DNA from: Streptomyces apocyni
Lineage (GTDB): Bacteria > Actinomycetota > Actinomycetes > Streptomycetales > Streptomycetaceae
Assembly (NCBI RefSeq): GCF_009739465.1
Contig: NZ_WHOM01000078.1
Location: 113,230-177,229 of the forward strand
DNA: 64,000 nucleotides
Reading direction: 5' to 3'
Translations under genes and position numbers: made by a program
Part shown: positions 42,137 to 50,547 of the stretch, one piece after another
How positions within the stretch are numbered: position 1 is the first letter of the stretch
Layout of the letters: each line of letters begins with the position of its first letter
The notes under the pieces: generated by a model
What the model saw: the letters and a program-made list of their open reading frames with translations, nothing else
Databases searched by the model: none
What the model was told of the DNA's origin: nothing

Positions 42137-45100
42137 CTAGGCGAAGCGCAGGAGGGAGGGGTAGCCCTCCGGGTCCAGGTGGTGGAGTACGGACCAGGCG
42201 AGTCCGGCCTCCCCGACCATGAGGCTGTTGCTGTACGCGTACTTCGTGTCGCACCGCTGCTCGTACCTCTCGACGACCTCGCCGAAGAGGCGCGGATAGA
42301 GGTCGTCGATGCCGCCGGTGTCACCGAACACGCCGGTGTCGTCGAACACGCCGGGGAGGCGCTGTGCGGCCAGGGCCACGACTTCCGCGCTGGCCAGGTC
42401 GCCGTGGCAGTACGTCGGGTTGTTGCCGAAGCCGCGGCTGACGGTCAGCTCCGCGAGCCGGACCAGCACGGCGTCGGGCACGGACCCGGTCGCGTACTCC
42501 ACGGCCGTCAGGGAGCCGAGCAGCAGGCCGGGCGCGCCATGGCACCAGCCGTACGAGCGCTCCGGCTCGTCCCACACCCGTGGCCAGTCCCGGTCGCTCG
42601 CGTCATAGGAGTCGAGCACCGCGCCGGTGATGCGCAGGCCGAGGTCCCGCACCGGCGCGTCGGCGAACTCGGTGCCGTACCGGATGAGTACGGGACCGAT
42701 GCCCATCGCACCGTGGGCATAGCCGGTGTACGACGTGACCCGGGCGTCGGCCGTGTCGCGCAGGCCGAGATCGATGCCGCCCAGCGCCCGTACCTCCGCG
42801 GCGGCCACGGTCGCCGCCGCCTCGGCCACCGCACGCTTCTCGGCGGGGGTCGTCGCCCGCTCGTGCAGGGCCAGGGTGACGGCCAGGGCCCCGGCGAGGC
42901 CGCTCACATAGTCGGTGCCGACCTCGGGACCCGAGCTGCGGGCGAGCTCCCGCGCCAGCTCGCCGGCGCGCGTGCCGTCCGGCTCGTCCAGGAGGTCCCG
43001 GGCGACGGCGAGGGCATACGCGGTGCCGGCCAGGCCGGTCATACCGCCGACGGATACGCCCTGTTCGGCGAGTTGACCGCCGCGCAACTGCTCCTCTACG
43101 GGGTCGAGGACGCGGCGCGCGGCGTCCGCGAAGTCACGCCGCCCGGTCTCCCGCGCCAGGCCGGCTAGGACCAGGGCGGGGCCGGGGCTGCCGCCGTAGA
43201 GGTCGTAGCCGAGGGTGCCGGGGCTCCACTGGCTCTGTGAGTCGGTGGTGACCTGCGGGGCGATCCACGTCGCCGGGTGGCGTGGATCGGTGCTCGCGAT
43301 CAGGGTCGCCAGCAGCCGGTCGCCGATGCGCTCGGCTTCGGCCACCAGCCGGGCGCGGCTGACCGCCGCGGGCCTGTCCGCCGCGGGCCTGTCCGCTGCG
43401 GGGCTGACCGCTGCGGGGCTGACCGCTGCCCGTACGGGGACGAAGCCCGTCCGCTCCTGGTCCGTCGGCAGCTTGTTGACGAAGGAGTAGTCGATCAGCC
43501 GGAGTTCACGGGCGATGACGGCCTCGTCGAGACCGTGCACTCGGGCGCGTACGGTCTCCAGCGGCGGCTCGGCCAGGGCGTCCGCCCGGACCACCCGGCC
43601 ACCCGCGTACAGAGCGCGGCCGCGGGCGGAGTAGGAGAAGTACGGGACGTCCCCCTCGGCCATCTGCCGCACTTCCTCGTCGGCGAGCGCGGGGTTGTCA
43701 CCGGTGCGCAGGACAACCCGGTTGAGGACCGCGGCACGGACCACCGGATCGGCCATCGCGTGCGGGTGAGTCGCCATGCGCAGCAGCTGCCCGTAGAAGA
43801 TCGTCGCCTGGTTGACGTGCCGGAACCGCGCATCCCCGAGGAACGTCTCGATGGCCTCCATGACGGCGTCAGGCTGAGCGGCCGCGTACTCCAGGACCCG
43901 CCGGAATTCGGCCTTGATGATGTCCCGTTGGGCGGTCACGGGCAGCTCGGTGGCGCGCTGCACGACGAGGTTCGCGTTGGCCGCGGTGGTCTCCGTGGTC
44001 ACCATGCCGACGAACATGTCGTCGCGGCCGGGGTTCTGGAGGCTGAGTGCCTTGTACGGGGCGCGCTGGCCCGTGTCGTAGCCGATGGCACCGATATCCA
44101 TGCCGGGGTCCTTGTCCCCCGCCCTGACGACGAGCGGCAACAGCCCGGACCCGATGACCGAGTCCTGAAGGGTGAGCGCCCCGAGCCGGGACGCCGCGCC
44201 GTCGTCGTACGCCGCGGGAACGGTCAGCCGGGGCGACAGCAGCGTCTCGGTGTCGATGACGACGGGCCCGTCGGCGCACGACACCATGTTCTCGAAGTGG
44301 ATGTCGGTGGCCTTGAGGAGGAACAGGATGCCGCCGATGGCACCGATGCGGGCGAAGTAGTCCTTCTGCTCGCCGGCGTACTCCTGCGTGGGGATGAACT
44401 CGACGAACCCGCCGTGCTCGGTGGGCAGGACGGAGACGGTGGGCAGATCGTTGCCCAGCCGGTCGTTCATCCAGGAGACGAAGGAGCTGTAGCCCGCTTC
44501 GGCGTCCATGGGGTGTGGCTTGTAGAGCACGCGACTGCCGTCGGTGAAGACGATCTGGGCGACGGACTTGCCGCCGTTGTGGGTGTCGCCCTCACCGAGG
44601 GAGAGCCGCTCGACCTCCAGAGGCGCGGAACGGCCGTCACCGCCGCGGATCACCGCACTCAACCCGGCTCCCGCGACCTCGATTTCGCGGAGTACCTCGC
44701 GGACGTACCGTGCGGACGCCTCGACTTGACAGTCGACCAGGTGGAAGAGGTGGGGGTACCTGGCGAGCAGCTCGCCGTGCCCCTCGTCGCTGTTGGTCCA
44801 GCGGCGGAAGGCCGCGTACCGCTCCTCGGGCGTCTCACCGTCGAGGAGACCCTGGGAGCGGTGCCGGTGGAGCTCCTCGACCAGGGTCCGGACCATCAGA
44901 CGGGAGACGAGACCCGTCTGATGAGCCAGAAAGTCGTCAATGACAGTGTTGTTGTCGGTGGAAACGACAGGGGACGACGCGACAGCGGCGCGGACCTGCT
45001 CCGCCCAGGGCTCCACGAAGTGCGCGAAGTAGTCATGGAAGAGGCCGTCGGAGTCGAGTGACGGGTCATATCCCGAGGGCCGCGCGGGCCGCCGCCTCTT

Positions 45101-45247
45101 CTCATCCTGCGCACCGTCGGCGGCGTGGGCGGTCCGCAGCCGCTCCTCGGCATGCTTTATGAGCTCGGGTGAGGTCAGCTCCGGCAGGTACGTTCGCAGC
45201 GCTTCGGCTATGTCGGGTGAGTCGGCTGAATCGACGTGACTCTTCAT
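42137..45247 (-). CDS. lanM: Class II lanthipeptide synthetase LanM (alpha peptide)
   Basis: About 1036 residues. ATG 45247 (MKSHVDSADSPDIAEALRTY) is chosen since the ATG at 45307 overlaps the base of the hairpin following lanA-alpha. Dehydratase domain: RVLYKPHPMDAEAG near 237, LKATDIHFENMVSC near 310 and VIDTETLLSPR near 324. Cyclase domain zinc ligands in YGWCHGAPGLL near 897 and TYCHGDLASAE near 944. It dehydrates and cyclises the alpha precursor encoded just upstream. It differs widely from the second LanM, so this is specialisation rather than recent duplication. Confidence 0.93.
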   Translation of the reverse strand: MKSHVDSADSPDIAEALRTYLPELTSPELIKHAEERLRTAHAADGAQDEKRRRPARPSGYDPSLDSDGLFHDYFAHFVEPWAEQVRAAVASSPVVSTDNNTVIDDFLAHQTGLVSRLMVRTLVEELHRHRSQGLLDGETPEERYAAFRRWTNSDEGHGELLARYPHLFHLVDCQVEASARYVREVLREIEVAGAGLSAVIRGGDGRSAPLEVERLSLGEGDTHNGGKSVAQIVFTDGSRVLYKPHPMDAEAGYSSFVSWMNDRLGNDLPTVSVLPTEHGGFVEFIPTQEYAGEQKDYFARIGAIGGILFLLKATDIHFENMVSCADGPVVIDTETLLSPRLTVPAAYDDGAASRLGALTLQDSVIGSGLLPLVVRAGDKDPGMDIGAIGYDTGQRAPYKALSLQNPGRDDMFVGMVTTETTAANANLVVQRATELPVTAQRDIIKAEFRRVLEYAAAQPDAVMEAIETFLGDARFRHVNQATIFYGQLLRMATHPHAMADPVVRAAVLNRVVLRTGDNPALADEEVRQMAEGDVPYFSYSARGRALYAGGRVVRADALAEPPLETVRARVHGLDEAVIARELRLIDYSFVNKLPTDQERTGFVPVRAAVSPAAVSPAADRPAADRPAAVSRARLVAEAERIGDRLLATLIASTDPRHPATWIAPQVTTDSQSQWSPGTLGYDLYGGSPGPALVLAGLARETGRRDFADAARRVLDPVEEQLRGGQLAEQGVSVGGMTGLAGTAYALAVARDLLDEPDGTRAGELARELARSSGPEVGTDYVSGLAGALAVTLALHERATTPAEKRAVAEAAATVAAAEVRALGGIDLGLRDTADARVTSYTGYAHGAMGIGPVLIRYGTEFADAPVRDLGLRITGAVLDSYDASDRDWPRVWDEPERSYGWCHGAPGLLLGSLTAVEYATGSVPDAVLVRLAELTVSRGFGNNPTYCHGDLASAEVVALAAQRLPGVFDDTGVFGDTGGIDDLYPRLFGEVVERYEQRCDTKYAYSNSLMVGEAGLAWSVLHHLDPEGYPSLLRFA

Positions 45248-45278
45248 GAACACCGGGTCCAGGGCAGGGAGATGGGGT

Positions 45279-45305
45279 GACGCCGGGATGGGGGATCCCG
45301 GCGTC
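45279..45305 (-). terminator. Hairpin between lanA-alpha and its lanM
   Basis: A perfect 11-bp stem, gacgccgggat (45279-45289) with atcccggcgtc (45295-45305), around a G5 loop, 6 bases after the lanA-alpha stop. It mirrors the hairpin after lanA-beta and probably limits read-through into lanM. Confidence 0.8.
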
Positions 45306-45311
45306 ATTCGG

Positions 45312-45497
45312 TCACTGGCAGTTGCTCTGGCACTCAGCGGTGGCAGTGCAGAAGTTCCCGTTGTTCCCCAGGACGTAGCTGGCGCCGTAGCAGCTCAGGG
45401 AGGACAGGGTCGTGCCCCAGCCCTGGCCCGCGGCGCTGACGGCGTCGAGGTTCTGGTCACTGATCTCTTCGAGGATTCCGACGTTGGCGTTCGCCAT
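45312..45497 (-). CDS. lanA1: Lanthipeptide precursor, alpha-like component
   Basis: 61 residues from ATG 45497 (MANANVGILEEISDQNLDAV), with GAGGG five bases and AAAGG farther upstream. The leader of 24 residues ends in VSAAG, a C39-type site. The 37-residue core has Cys at core positions 12, 26, 32 and 36, with YVLGNNGNFCTATAEC close to the LGNKGAYCTLTVEC and WGNNGAWCTLTHEC of haloduracin alpha and lacticin 3147 A1. CTxTxEC is the lipid-II-binding ring of mersacidin-like peptides. It is the first gene of the operon. Assignment as alpha component is strong; activity is untested. Confidence 0.94.
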   Translation of the reverse strand: MANANVGILEEISDQNLDAVSAAGQGWGTTLSSLSCYGASYVLGNNGNFCTATAECQSNCQ

Positions 45498-45601
45498 CTG
45501 GCCCTCACACCTTTCACACGAGAGAACGGCCTGGCCAAGGCCAGGCCGTCCCGTACTGATCTTGACGACCAGAACGCTAGGCATGTGCGCCGCGAGATAC
45601 C

Positions 45602-45617
45602 CCCGTCCAGGGACGGG
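45602..45617. promoter_or_regulatory. Palindrome upstream of lanA-alpha
   Basis: cccgtcc-ag-ggacggg is a 7-bp inverted repeat with a 2-bp centre, about 105 bases upstream of the lanA-alpha start. The spacing suits an activator site for a LuxR-type regulator. No matching copy is seen near other lan genes. Confidence 0.35.
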
Positions 45618-45947
45618 TTCCGCCCCGTACCAGCGGCCTGCTCCACACGCCGGGAGGGGAGGTCACTCCCGCGCGACGTCGCTCGATGTTGGGGGCCAGA
45701 TGGTTGAACATCGGCGATGGGCTGGACGCGGGAGACGTTGACGAGGGCGGTCAGGAAGCCGTCGAGCAGATCTCCGTGTTCATCGCGATCTCCGGTGAAG
45801 CGGTGTCGCGGTGGCCAGGGCCTTGGAGTGGGTCGCCGGATCGAAGTGTGCGGAGCCGGTGTTCTGGGCGCGCGTTCGATGGGCTCGGTGAGGGGCGCGG
45901 ACCGCCCGGGTCCGGCGGGGTGTGCCGGGCCCGGGCGGGTGGCCGGG
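45618..45947. other. Intergenic region; nothing coding recognised
   Basis: About 330 bases upstream of the lanthipeptide operon and downstream of the carboxypeptidase stop. No frame looks coding. Confidence 0.4.
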
Positions 45948-47720
45948 TTAGAGGGAGAGAGTCCAGGTGTCGAGGGTGCCCGTGTCGTACCGGGCGGTGT
46001 CCTGGACGCGGAGCGACCAGGTGCCGTTGCGCGCCTCGCCGGACAGGTCGACCGTGTAGGTCTCGTGGATGTCGTCGGCGCTGTCCCCGCCGCTTGCGCT
46101 CTTCAGCGGGTAGACGGTGCCGTCGGGGGCGATCAGGTCGACGGTGAGGTCACCGCGCCAGGTGTGCTCGACGTGGACCTCGACGGTACTGGCGTCCGAC
46201 GCATTGCCGGTGCAGCCCGAGATCTCGATGCCGCTGGTGACGGCTGAGCCGTTGTCGGGGATGGCGACGTTCGTCCCGTTGGTGGCGCTGCACTCCGAGG
46301 GCGGGGGTGTGGTGCCGCCGCCGTAGGGGTTTTCGGCGTGCTCCGCCGCGTAGACCAGCATGGGCTTGACCTGGTTCCAGAACGTGTCCTGGCAGGAGTA
46401 GCTGGGGTGGAAGCCTCCACAGGAGCCGCCGGAGGGGCCGACCTCCCAGGTGAAGCTGGGCACGCCGAGGTCGTCGTAGGCCCAGTCGTCGTGGGTGCCG
46501 CTGGCGTTGTAGAGGATCTCGCCAGGCTGTCCGTACTGCCAGCCGCCCGCCAGGTTCGCCATGTCCTTGGCCATGGTGCGTAGCGCGGCGTCGTTGCCGG
46601 CGTCGATGGAGGAGTTGAATCCCCAGGGGAACAGCACCATGTTGGAGTAGCTGTGCATGGAGACGAACATGCCCTGGGTGTCGGGGTCGGCAGCGGCGTT
46701 GTCACCGGCGGGGCGGGTGTCCGGGAACAGGTCACGGTAGAGGGCCTGGAGGGCCCGGGTCTCGGTCTCGGAGTCCGCGGAGGGCCCCTTGTAGACCTTG
46801 GAGCACGGGTTGGAGCTGGTACCGGCGCCGCCCCAGTGGCTGCCGTTGTTGCGGTTGAGGTCGATGCCCTCACCGCCGTAGGAGCCCTCGGAGCATCCGC
46901 TGCTGTGGGTGTGGTTGGAGTTCTTGCGGTGCCACTGCTGCTGGCTGGGCCCGCCCGTGAAGCCCTGCTGGACCATGTCGACGCCGTCGGGGTTGCCGAT
47001 CGGCACGACCCAGATCTCCCGGTTGTCCAGGATCTCGGTGGCCGTCGGGTCGGTGCCGTAGCCGTCGGTGAGGTAGTCGATCCAGCGATAGGCCATCTCG
47101 CCGGTGCTCAACTCCCGGGCGTGGACCTGGGCCTGGACGAGGAGCCGTGGTTTGGAGGAGTCCGGGTTCAGCTGGCAGTCGCCGGACTGCTTCTTGGTGA
47201 TGCAGATGGCTTTCAGGTCGTAGCCGTTCGGCCGGCCGGTGGCCTTGCGCCAGGAGTCGCCGACATCGAAGACGGTGGCCAGGCCGGAGTGGTCGGAGGC
47301 GACCTGGTCCAGGTGGGCGTACTGGGCGTTCACCGTGCGGTAGCCGCCGTAGTAGGTCTCCTCGGCGACCTTGGCGGTCAGCCGCGGGGCCTGGCCACTG
47401 CGCTTGGGCGGCCCCCAGGGGGCTGGGCTCAGCCGCTGCTCGACGGTGGCCTCCAGCCCGGCGGCCTTGAGGTCCTTGGCGGTGCCGGCGTCGCCGAGGA
47501 CGAACAGGTCGTCGCCGTCGCGGTCTTCGATCAGGTCGAAGCCGGCGAGCCTGCTGTCCGCCGCGTGTGCTCCGTCGTGGACGCGGTAGACGTAGGCGCG
47601 TTCGTCCTGAGCCGATGCGGGTCTGTCGGGTGGCGGGGCGGCGGCACCGTAGCCGGTGCCGACTGCCAGCGCGGCCGTCGTGGCGGCCGCGACCAGCCAG
47701 AAGGTCATTTTCGTACGCAC
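45948..47720 (-). CDS. Secreted M14 zinc carboxypeptidase with P-domain
   Basis: 590 residues. Signal peptide in the first ~27 residues (FWLVAAATTAALAVGTGYGA). Zinc ligands His and Glu in VQAQVHARELSTGE near 198, third His in GMFVSMHSYSN near 355, catalytic Glu in PSFTWEVGPSG near 423, and substrate Arg in IDLNRNNGSHW near 290. A proprotein-convertase P domain follows a Pro-rich linker (about 480-590: NVAIPDNGSAV, EVHVEHTWRGDLTVDLIAPD). It removes C-terminal residues from extracellular peptides. It ends 450 bases from lanA-alpha; a link to that pathway is not indicated. Confidence 0.93.
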   Translation of the reverse strand: MRTKMTFWLVAAATTAALAVGTGYGAAAPPPDRPASAQDERAYVYRVHDGAHAADSRLAGFDLIEDRDGDDLFVLGDAGTAKDLKAAGLEATVEQRLSPAPWGPPKRSGQAPRLTAKVAEETYYGGYRTVNAQYAHLDQVASDHSGLATVFDVGDSWRKATGRPNGYDLKAICITKKQSGDCQLNPDSSKPRLLVQAQVHARELSTGEMAYRWIDYLTDGYGTDPTATEILDNREIWVVPIGNPDGVDMVQQGFTGGPSQQQWHRKNSNHTHSSGCSEGSYGGEGIDLNRNNGSHWGGAGTSSNPCSKVYKGPSADSETETRALQALYRDLFPDTRPAGDNAAADPDTQGMFVSMHSYSNMVLFPWGFNSSIDAGNDAALRTMAKDMANLAGGWQYGQPGEILYNASGTHDDWAYDDLGVPSFTWEVGPSGGSCGGFHPSYSCQDTFWNQVKPMLVYAAEHAENPYGGGTTPPPSECSATNGTNVAIPDNGSAVTSGIEISGCTGNASDASTVEVHVEHTWRGDLTVDLIAPDGTVYPLKSASGGDSADDIHETYTVDLSGEARNGTWSLRVQDTARYDTGTLDTWTLSL

Positions 47721-48035
47721 GTGAACCTCATTCAGTGGGGGTAGCGGTCGGTTACCGCCGTATGACGAGGTGGTGCCTGGCGACTGTAGTCATGGACATG
47801 ATTAGCAACAGCTGCCGGATCTGTGAATGCGCCTGCGCTTCCGATCCCGGACAATGACCGATTCCGACGCCACCCCATCGGCACGGATGGCGTGAAACGC
47901 ACTCTTGACGGGGACTTGAGCGCCAATCAGTTTCGGCCGTGCCGAGAACGGCGCGCGCCTGGGGCGAGACGGAACCTCACAGCAGGCAGCGTGCGTGAGC
48001 CCCCGCCGCCAGAGCAGGAAACCGGACCGGACCGC
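47721..48035. other. Intergenic region between carboxypeptidase and TetR gene
   Basis: About 315 bases at the start of the carboxypeptidase gene and the end of the tetR gene. It must hold the carboxypeptidase promoter (minus strand). No gene is seen. Confidence 0.4.
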
Positions 48036-48656
48036 TCACATCGCCGACTGGGCGAGGTGGAGCAGGCCGGTACGCATCCGCTGTTCGCCGAGTTCCGGCA
48101 GGAGCGCGGCGACGTGGTCGGCCGCCAGCGCGGCGAGCAGGGCGTGGGCGGCATGGTCGGGGTCGGGGTCGGGTGCGGTGGCGAGCAGGATCGCCACGTG
48201 ACGGTGCCAGAACCGGTAGGCCCCGATCCGGTACCGGGCGCCGGGGGTAGCGGTCTCGGACATCCGGACCAGCGCCAGATGCTCCAGCAGGTAGTCGAAG
48301 TAGGCGTTGAGGAACGCGGCCAGGCGCTCGTCGGCGGGAGCCCCCGGGCCCAATGGGGGTGGGCCGTACAGGATCGCTTCCTGCAGCACGCGCTCGCGGG
48401 CGTCCAGTAGTGCGACGGCCAGCCCCGACTTGTCGCCGAAGCGGCGGAACAGGGTGCCTTTGCCGACGCCGGCGGCTGCGGCCACCTGATCCATGGAGAC
48501 CGCCTCGACGCCCTTCTCGGCGAACAGCCTGGCGGCCGCCTCCAGCACCGCGGCCCGGTTGCGGGCCGCGTCCGCGCGCTCCTTGGGCGGCGGCGTCCGC
48601 AGCAGTTCCAGGGGCATTGCCGAAACGGACCGCAGTCCGTTACTGTCGTGAGCCAT
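48036..48656 (-). CDS. TetR-family repressor
   Basis: 206 residues from ATG 48656 (MAHDSNGLRSVSAMPLELLR). TetR HTH: RNRAAVLEAAARLFAEKGVE, AVSMDQVAAAAGVGKGTLFR and RFGDKSGLAVALLD. The C-terminal ligand domain is helical. It is divergent from a rhodanese gene, and matching dyads sit at its 5' end and in the intergenic space, so it most likely represses both genes. Confidence 0.9.
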   Translation of the reverse strand: MAHDSNGLRSVSAMPLELLRTPPPKERADAARNRAAVLEAAARLFAEKGVEAVSMDQVAAAAGVGKGTLFRRFGDKSGLAVALLDARERVLQEAILYGPPPLGPGAPADERLAAFLNAYFDYLLEHLALVRMSETATPGARYRIGAYRFWHRHVAILLATAPDPDPDHAAHALLAALAADHVAALLPELGEQRMRTGLLHLAQSAM

Positions 48657-48672
48657 AAGAGGACTGTAGTCC
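48627..48672. promoter_or_regulatory. Paired operators for the TetR repressor
   Basis: ggaccgcagtcc (48627-48638) and ggactgtagtcc (48661-48672) are two near-palindromes of the form GGACyGyAGTCC whose centres are 34 bp apart. One lies in the first codons of tetR and the other in the intergenic space 22 bases before the rhodanese ATG. Confidence 0.6.
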
Positions 48673-48693
48673 GATTTCCTTGGAGGCAGCAGC

Positions 48694-49020
48694 ATGACCG
48701 CACTCATCACCCGCGACGAGCTGGCAGCGGCGATCAAGGCCGAGTCCGTGACCGTCGTCGACGCGCTCGGCGGCGCGTACTACGCCCAGCAACACCTGCC
48801 CGGCGCGCTGGCGCTGATCCCGGCCGACGTCGACGCTCAGGCGCCCGCCCTGCTCCCCGACCGCGACGCCGCGATCGTCACGTACTGCTCCAACCCGGCC
48901 TGCCCCAACAGCGGACAGGTCGCCGACCGGCTTACCGCCCTCGGCTACACCAACGTCCGCAAGTACCGCGAGGGCATCCAGGACTGGGTCGAGGCCGGAC
49001 TCCCCACCGAATCCGCCTGA
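48694..49020 (+). CDS. Rhodanese-like domain protein
   Basis: 108 residues with GGAGGCAGC upstream. Single rhodanese domain: VTVVDALGGAYYAQQHLPGA (Cys-free first half), active-site Cys in IVTYCSNPACPNSGQVADRL near 66, and YREGIQDWVEAGLP at the end. The loop with a second Cys is typical for small stand-alone rhodaneses that pass sulfur or sense oxidants. Divergent to tetR, so probably induced when the repressor meets its ligand. Confidence 0.9.
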   Translation: MTALITRDELAAAIKAESVTVVDALGGAYYAQQHLPGALALIPADVDAQAPALLPDRDAAIVTYCSNPACPNSGQVADRLTALGYTNVRKYREGIQDWVEAGLPTESA

Positions 49021-49060
49021 CCTCGCCTGGCCTCGCCTGGCCTCGCCTGGCCTCGCCTCA
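49021..49060. repeat. cctcgcctgg tandem repeat
   Basis: A 10-bp unit four times in a row (the last copy ends tca) immediately after the rhodanese stop codon. Confidence 0.8.
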
Positions 49061-49144
49061 GTGCGAACGCCCAGAGCGGCGCCCCTGAAGCGCCTGTCCG
49101 CGCGAGTTCCCGATCAGCCGGAAGCGAGCGGATAGCTGTGCGCG

Positions 49145-49483
49145 ATGGCCGTGCGCGATGGCCAGTCGCCGGTCGGGCAGGTACGCCTGGCCGGTAGCCG
49201 CATCGTGGCCGACGGCCCGGCCGATGAACTGTCCCGGCAGGCGTCGGCCGAGGCCACCGTGCGCTGGACGCGGGACGGTCGGCCCTTCGAGCAGGCGACG
49301 GCCGAGCCCACCCGGTTCGTCCGTCGGCTGTTCGAGGAGCACGGAGAGGCGATCGACGGTCTTGAGGTGCGCCGGGCAAGCCTGGAGGACACCTATCTGA
49401 CGATGGTGCGGGAGCTGGAGGAAGCGCCGGGGAGCGTCAGGTACGGGCAGACGGCGCACCCGTTCGAGGAGGGAGCGCGATGA
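49145..49483 (+). pseudogene. ABC transporter ATPase, C-terminal remnant
   Basis: Only the tail after the nucleotide-binding domain is left: SRIVADGPADELSRQ and the DUF4162-type end (TRFVRRLFEEHGEAIDGLEV, RRASLEDTYLTMVRELEE). No Walker motifs exist upstream, so the 5' two thirds have been deleted. It overlaps the start of the permease gene (ATGA), its original partner. Confidence 0.8.
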
Positions 49484-50332
49484 GCCCGGTGTGGTACGCG
49501 GCCAGAACGGGGGTGCGGCGCGGCTGGACGGAGCTCCGGCAGACCTTCACCACCGGTCAGGACGTGTTCGGGTACGTGATCTGGACGGCTCTGCTCATCG
49601 TGCCGCTGTTCCTGCTCAGGGACGATCCGCTGAAAGGCGCCGGTATCTCGGTCGGTGCGTTCATGCTGCCGAGCATGCTGGGGATGACGCTCGCCTTCAC
49701 CGGGATGATGACGACGGCGCAGCTGCTGGCGGCCGAGCGCGAGGACGGGACCCTGCTGCGGGGCCAAGGCCGTGCCCCACGGCATGGTCGGCCATCTGAT
49801 CGGCAAGATCATCATGGTGTCGGGTACGGCTCTCGCCTCCATGGCACTGGCCCTCGCCGCCGGGGTGTTCCTGGTGGACGGTGTGGCCCGGCAGGGCGGC
49901 GGAGCGTGGCTGACGCTGGTGTGGGTGGTCCCGCTTGGCCTGCTGGCGACCCTGCCCGTCGGCGCGATCATCGGCTCGCTCGTCGACAGCCCGCGCACCA
50001 TCGGGCTGTTGATGCTTCCGGTGATGGGGCTCGTCGTGATCTCCGGGATCTACTTCCCGCTGTCGAAGCTGCCCGAGTGGGTCCAGGTCGTCGGGCAGGT
50101 CTTCCCCGTGTACTGGCTCGGCCTCGGCCTGCGGTCCGCGCTGCTGCCGCCCGACGCGGTCGCCGCCGAGATCGGCGAGTCCTGGCGGCAGTTGGAGACG
50201 GCGGGGGTGCTGGGTGCCTGGGCGGTCGCCGGGCTGCTCCTCGCTCCGTCCGTCCTGCGCAGGATGGCCCGCCGCGAGTCCGGGTCCGCGATGGCGGAGC
50301 ACCGCTCGAAGGCGATGCAGCGGGTCGGCTAG
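49480..50332 (+). pseudogene. ABC-2 permease with a one-base frameshift
   Basis: An N-terminal half (MSPVWYAARTGVRRGWTELR to LLAAEREDGTLLR) is followed in another frame by KAVPHGMVGHLIGKIIMVSG to the end RSKAMQRVG. Removing one g from the g run near 49760 joins the halves into one ~285-residue permease with six hydrophobic segments. With its ATPase also truncated, the transporter is dead or the base is an error. Confidence 0.75.
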
Positions 50333-50547
50333 TAAGCCGGGCTCGTAAACCGGGCTCCTAAACCAGGCTCGCCGAGCTTCAGTTCCTCGTGCCAGCGGTG
50401 CACGACGCCGGTGTACGTCTCGACGCCGGGCACCGCCGCGTTGGCGCGGGCGAGCGCGAGGGCCGTGACGGCGAACCATCTGGCCTGGGCAGTCGCTCGG
50501 CGGCGTCCGGCCAGGGGCGGGGCGCCGCGGGCGCCCCTCCCTGATCC
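50333..50547. other. Gap with a possible gene remnant (minus strand)
   Basis: The minus strand reads ARWFAVTALALARANAAVPG then VETYTGVVHRWHEELK before a stop near 50332. It has natural codon use but no start and no recognised family. Confidence 0.25.

Noticed and set aside
45686..46147. Plus-strand frame upstream of the lanthipeptide operon as a further precursor
   Set aside because: No leader-core layout and Arg/Gly noise; overlaps the carboxypeptidase gene end.
45948..47720. M14 carboxypeptidase as the lanthipeptide leader protease
   Set aside because: It is a secreted carboxypeptidase and LanT already carries a C39 leader peptidase; the 450-bp gap also argues against one unit.
50333..50520. 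Minus-strand stretch WFAVTALALARANAAVPG...HRWHEELK
   Set aside because: Coding-like but startless and matching no family I recognise; mentioned only as a possible remnant.
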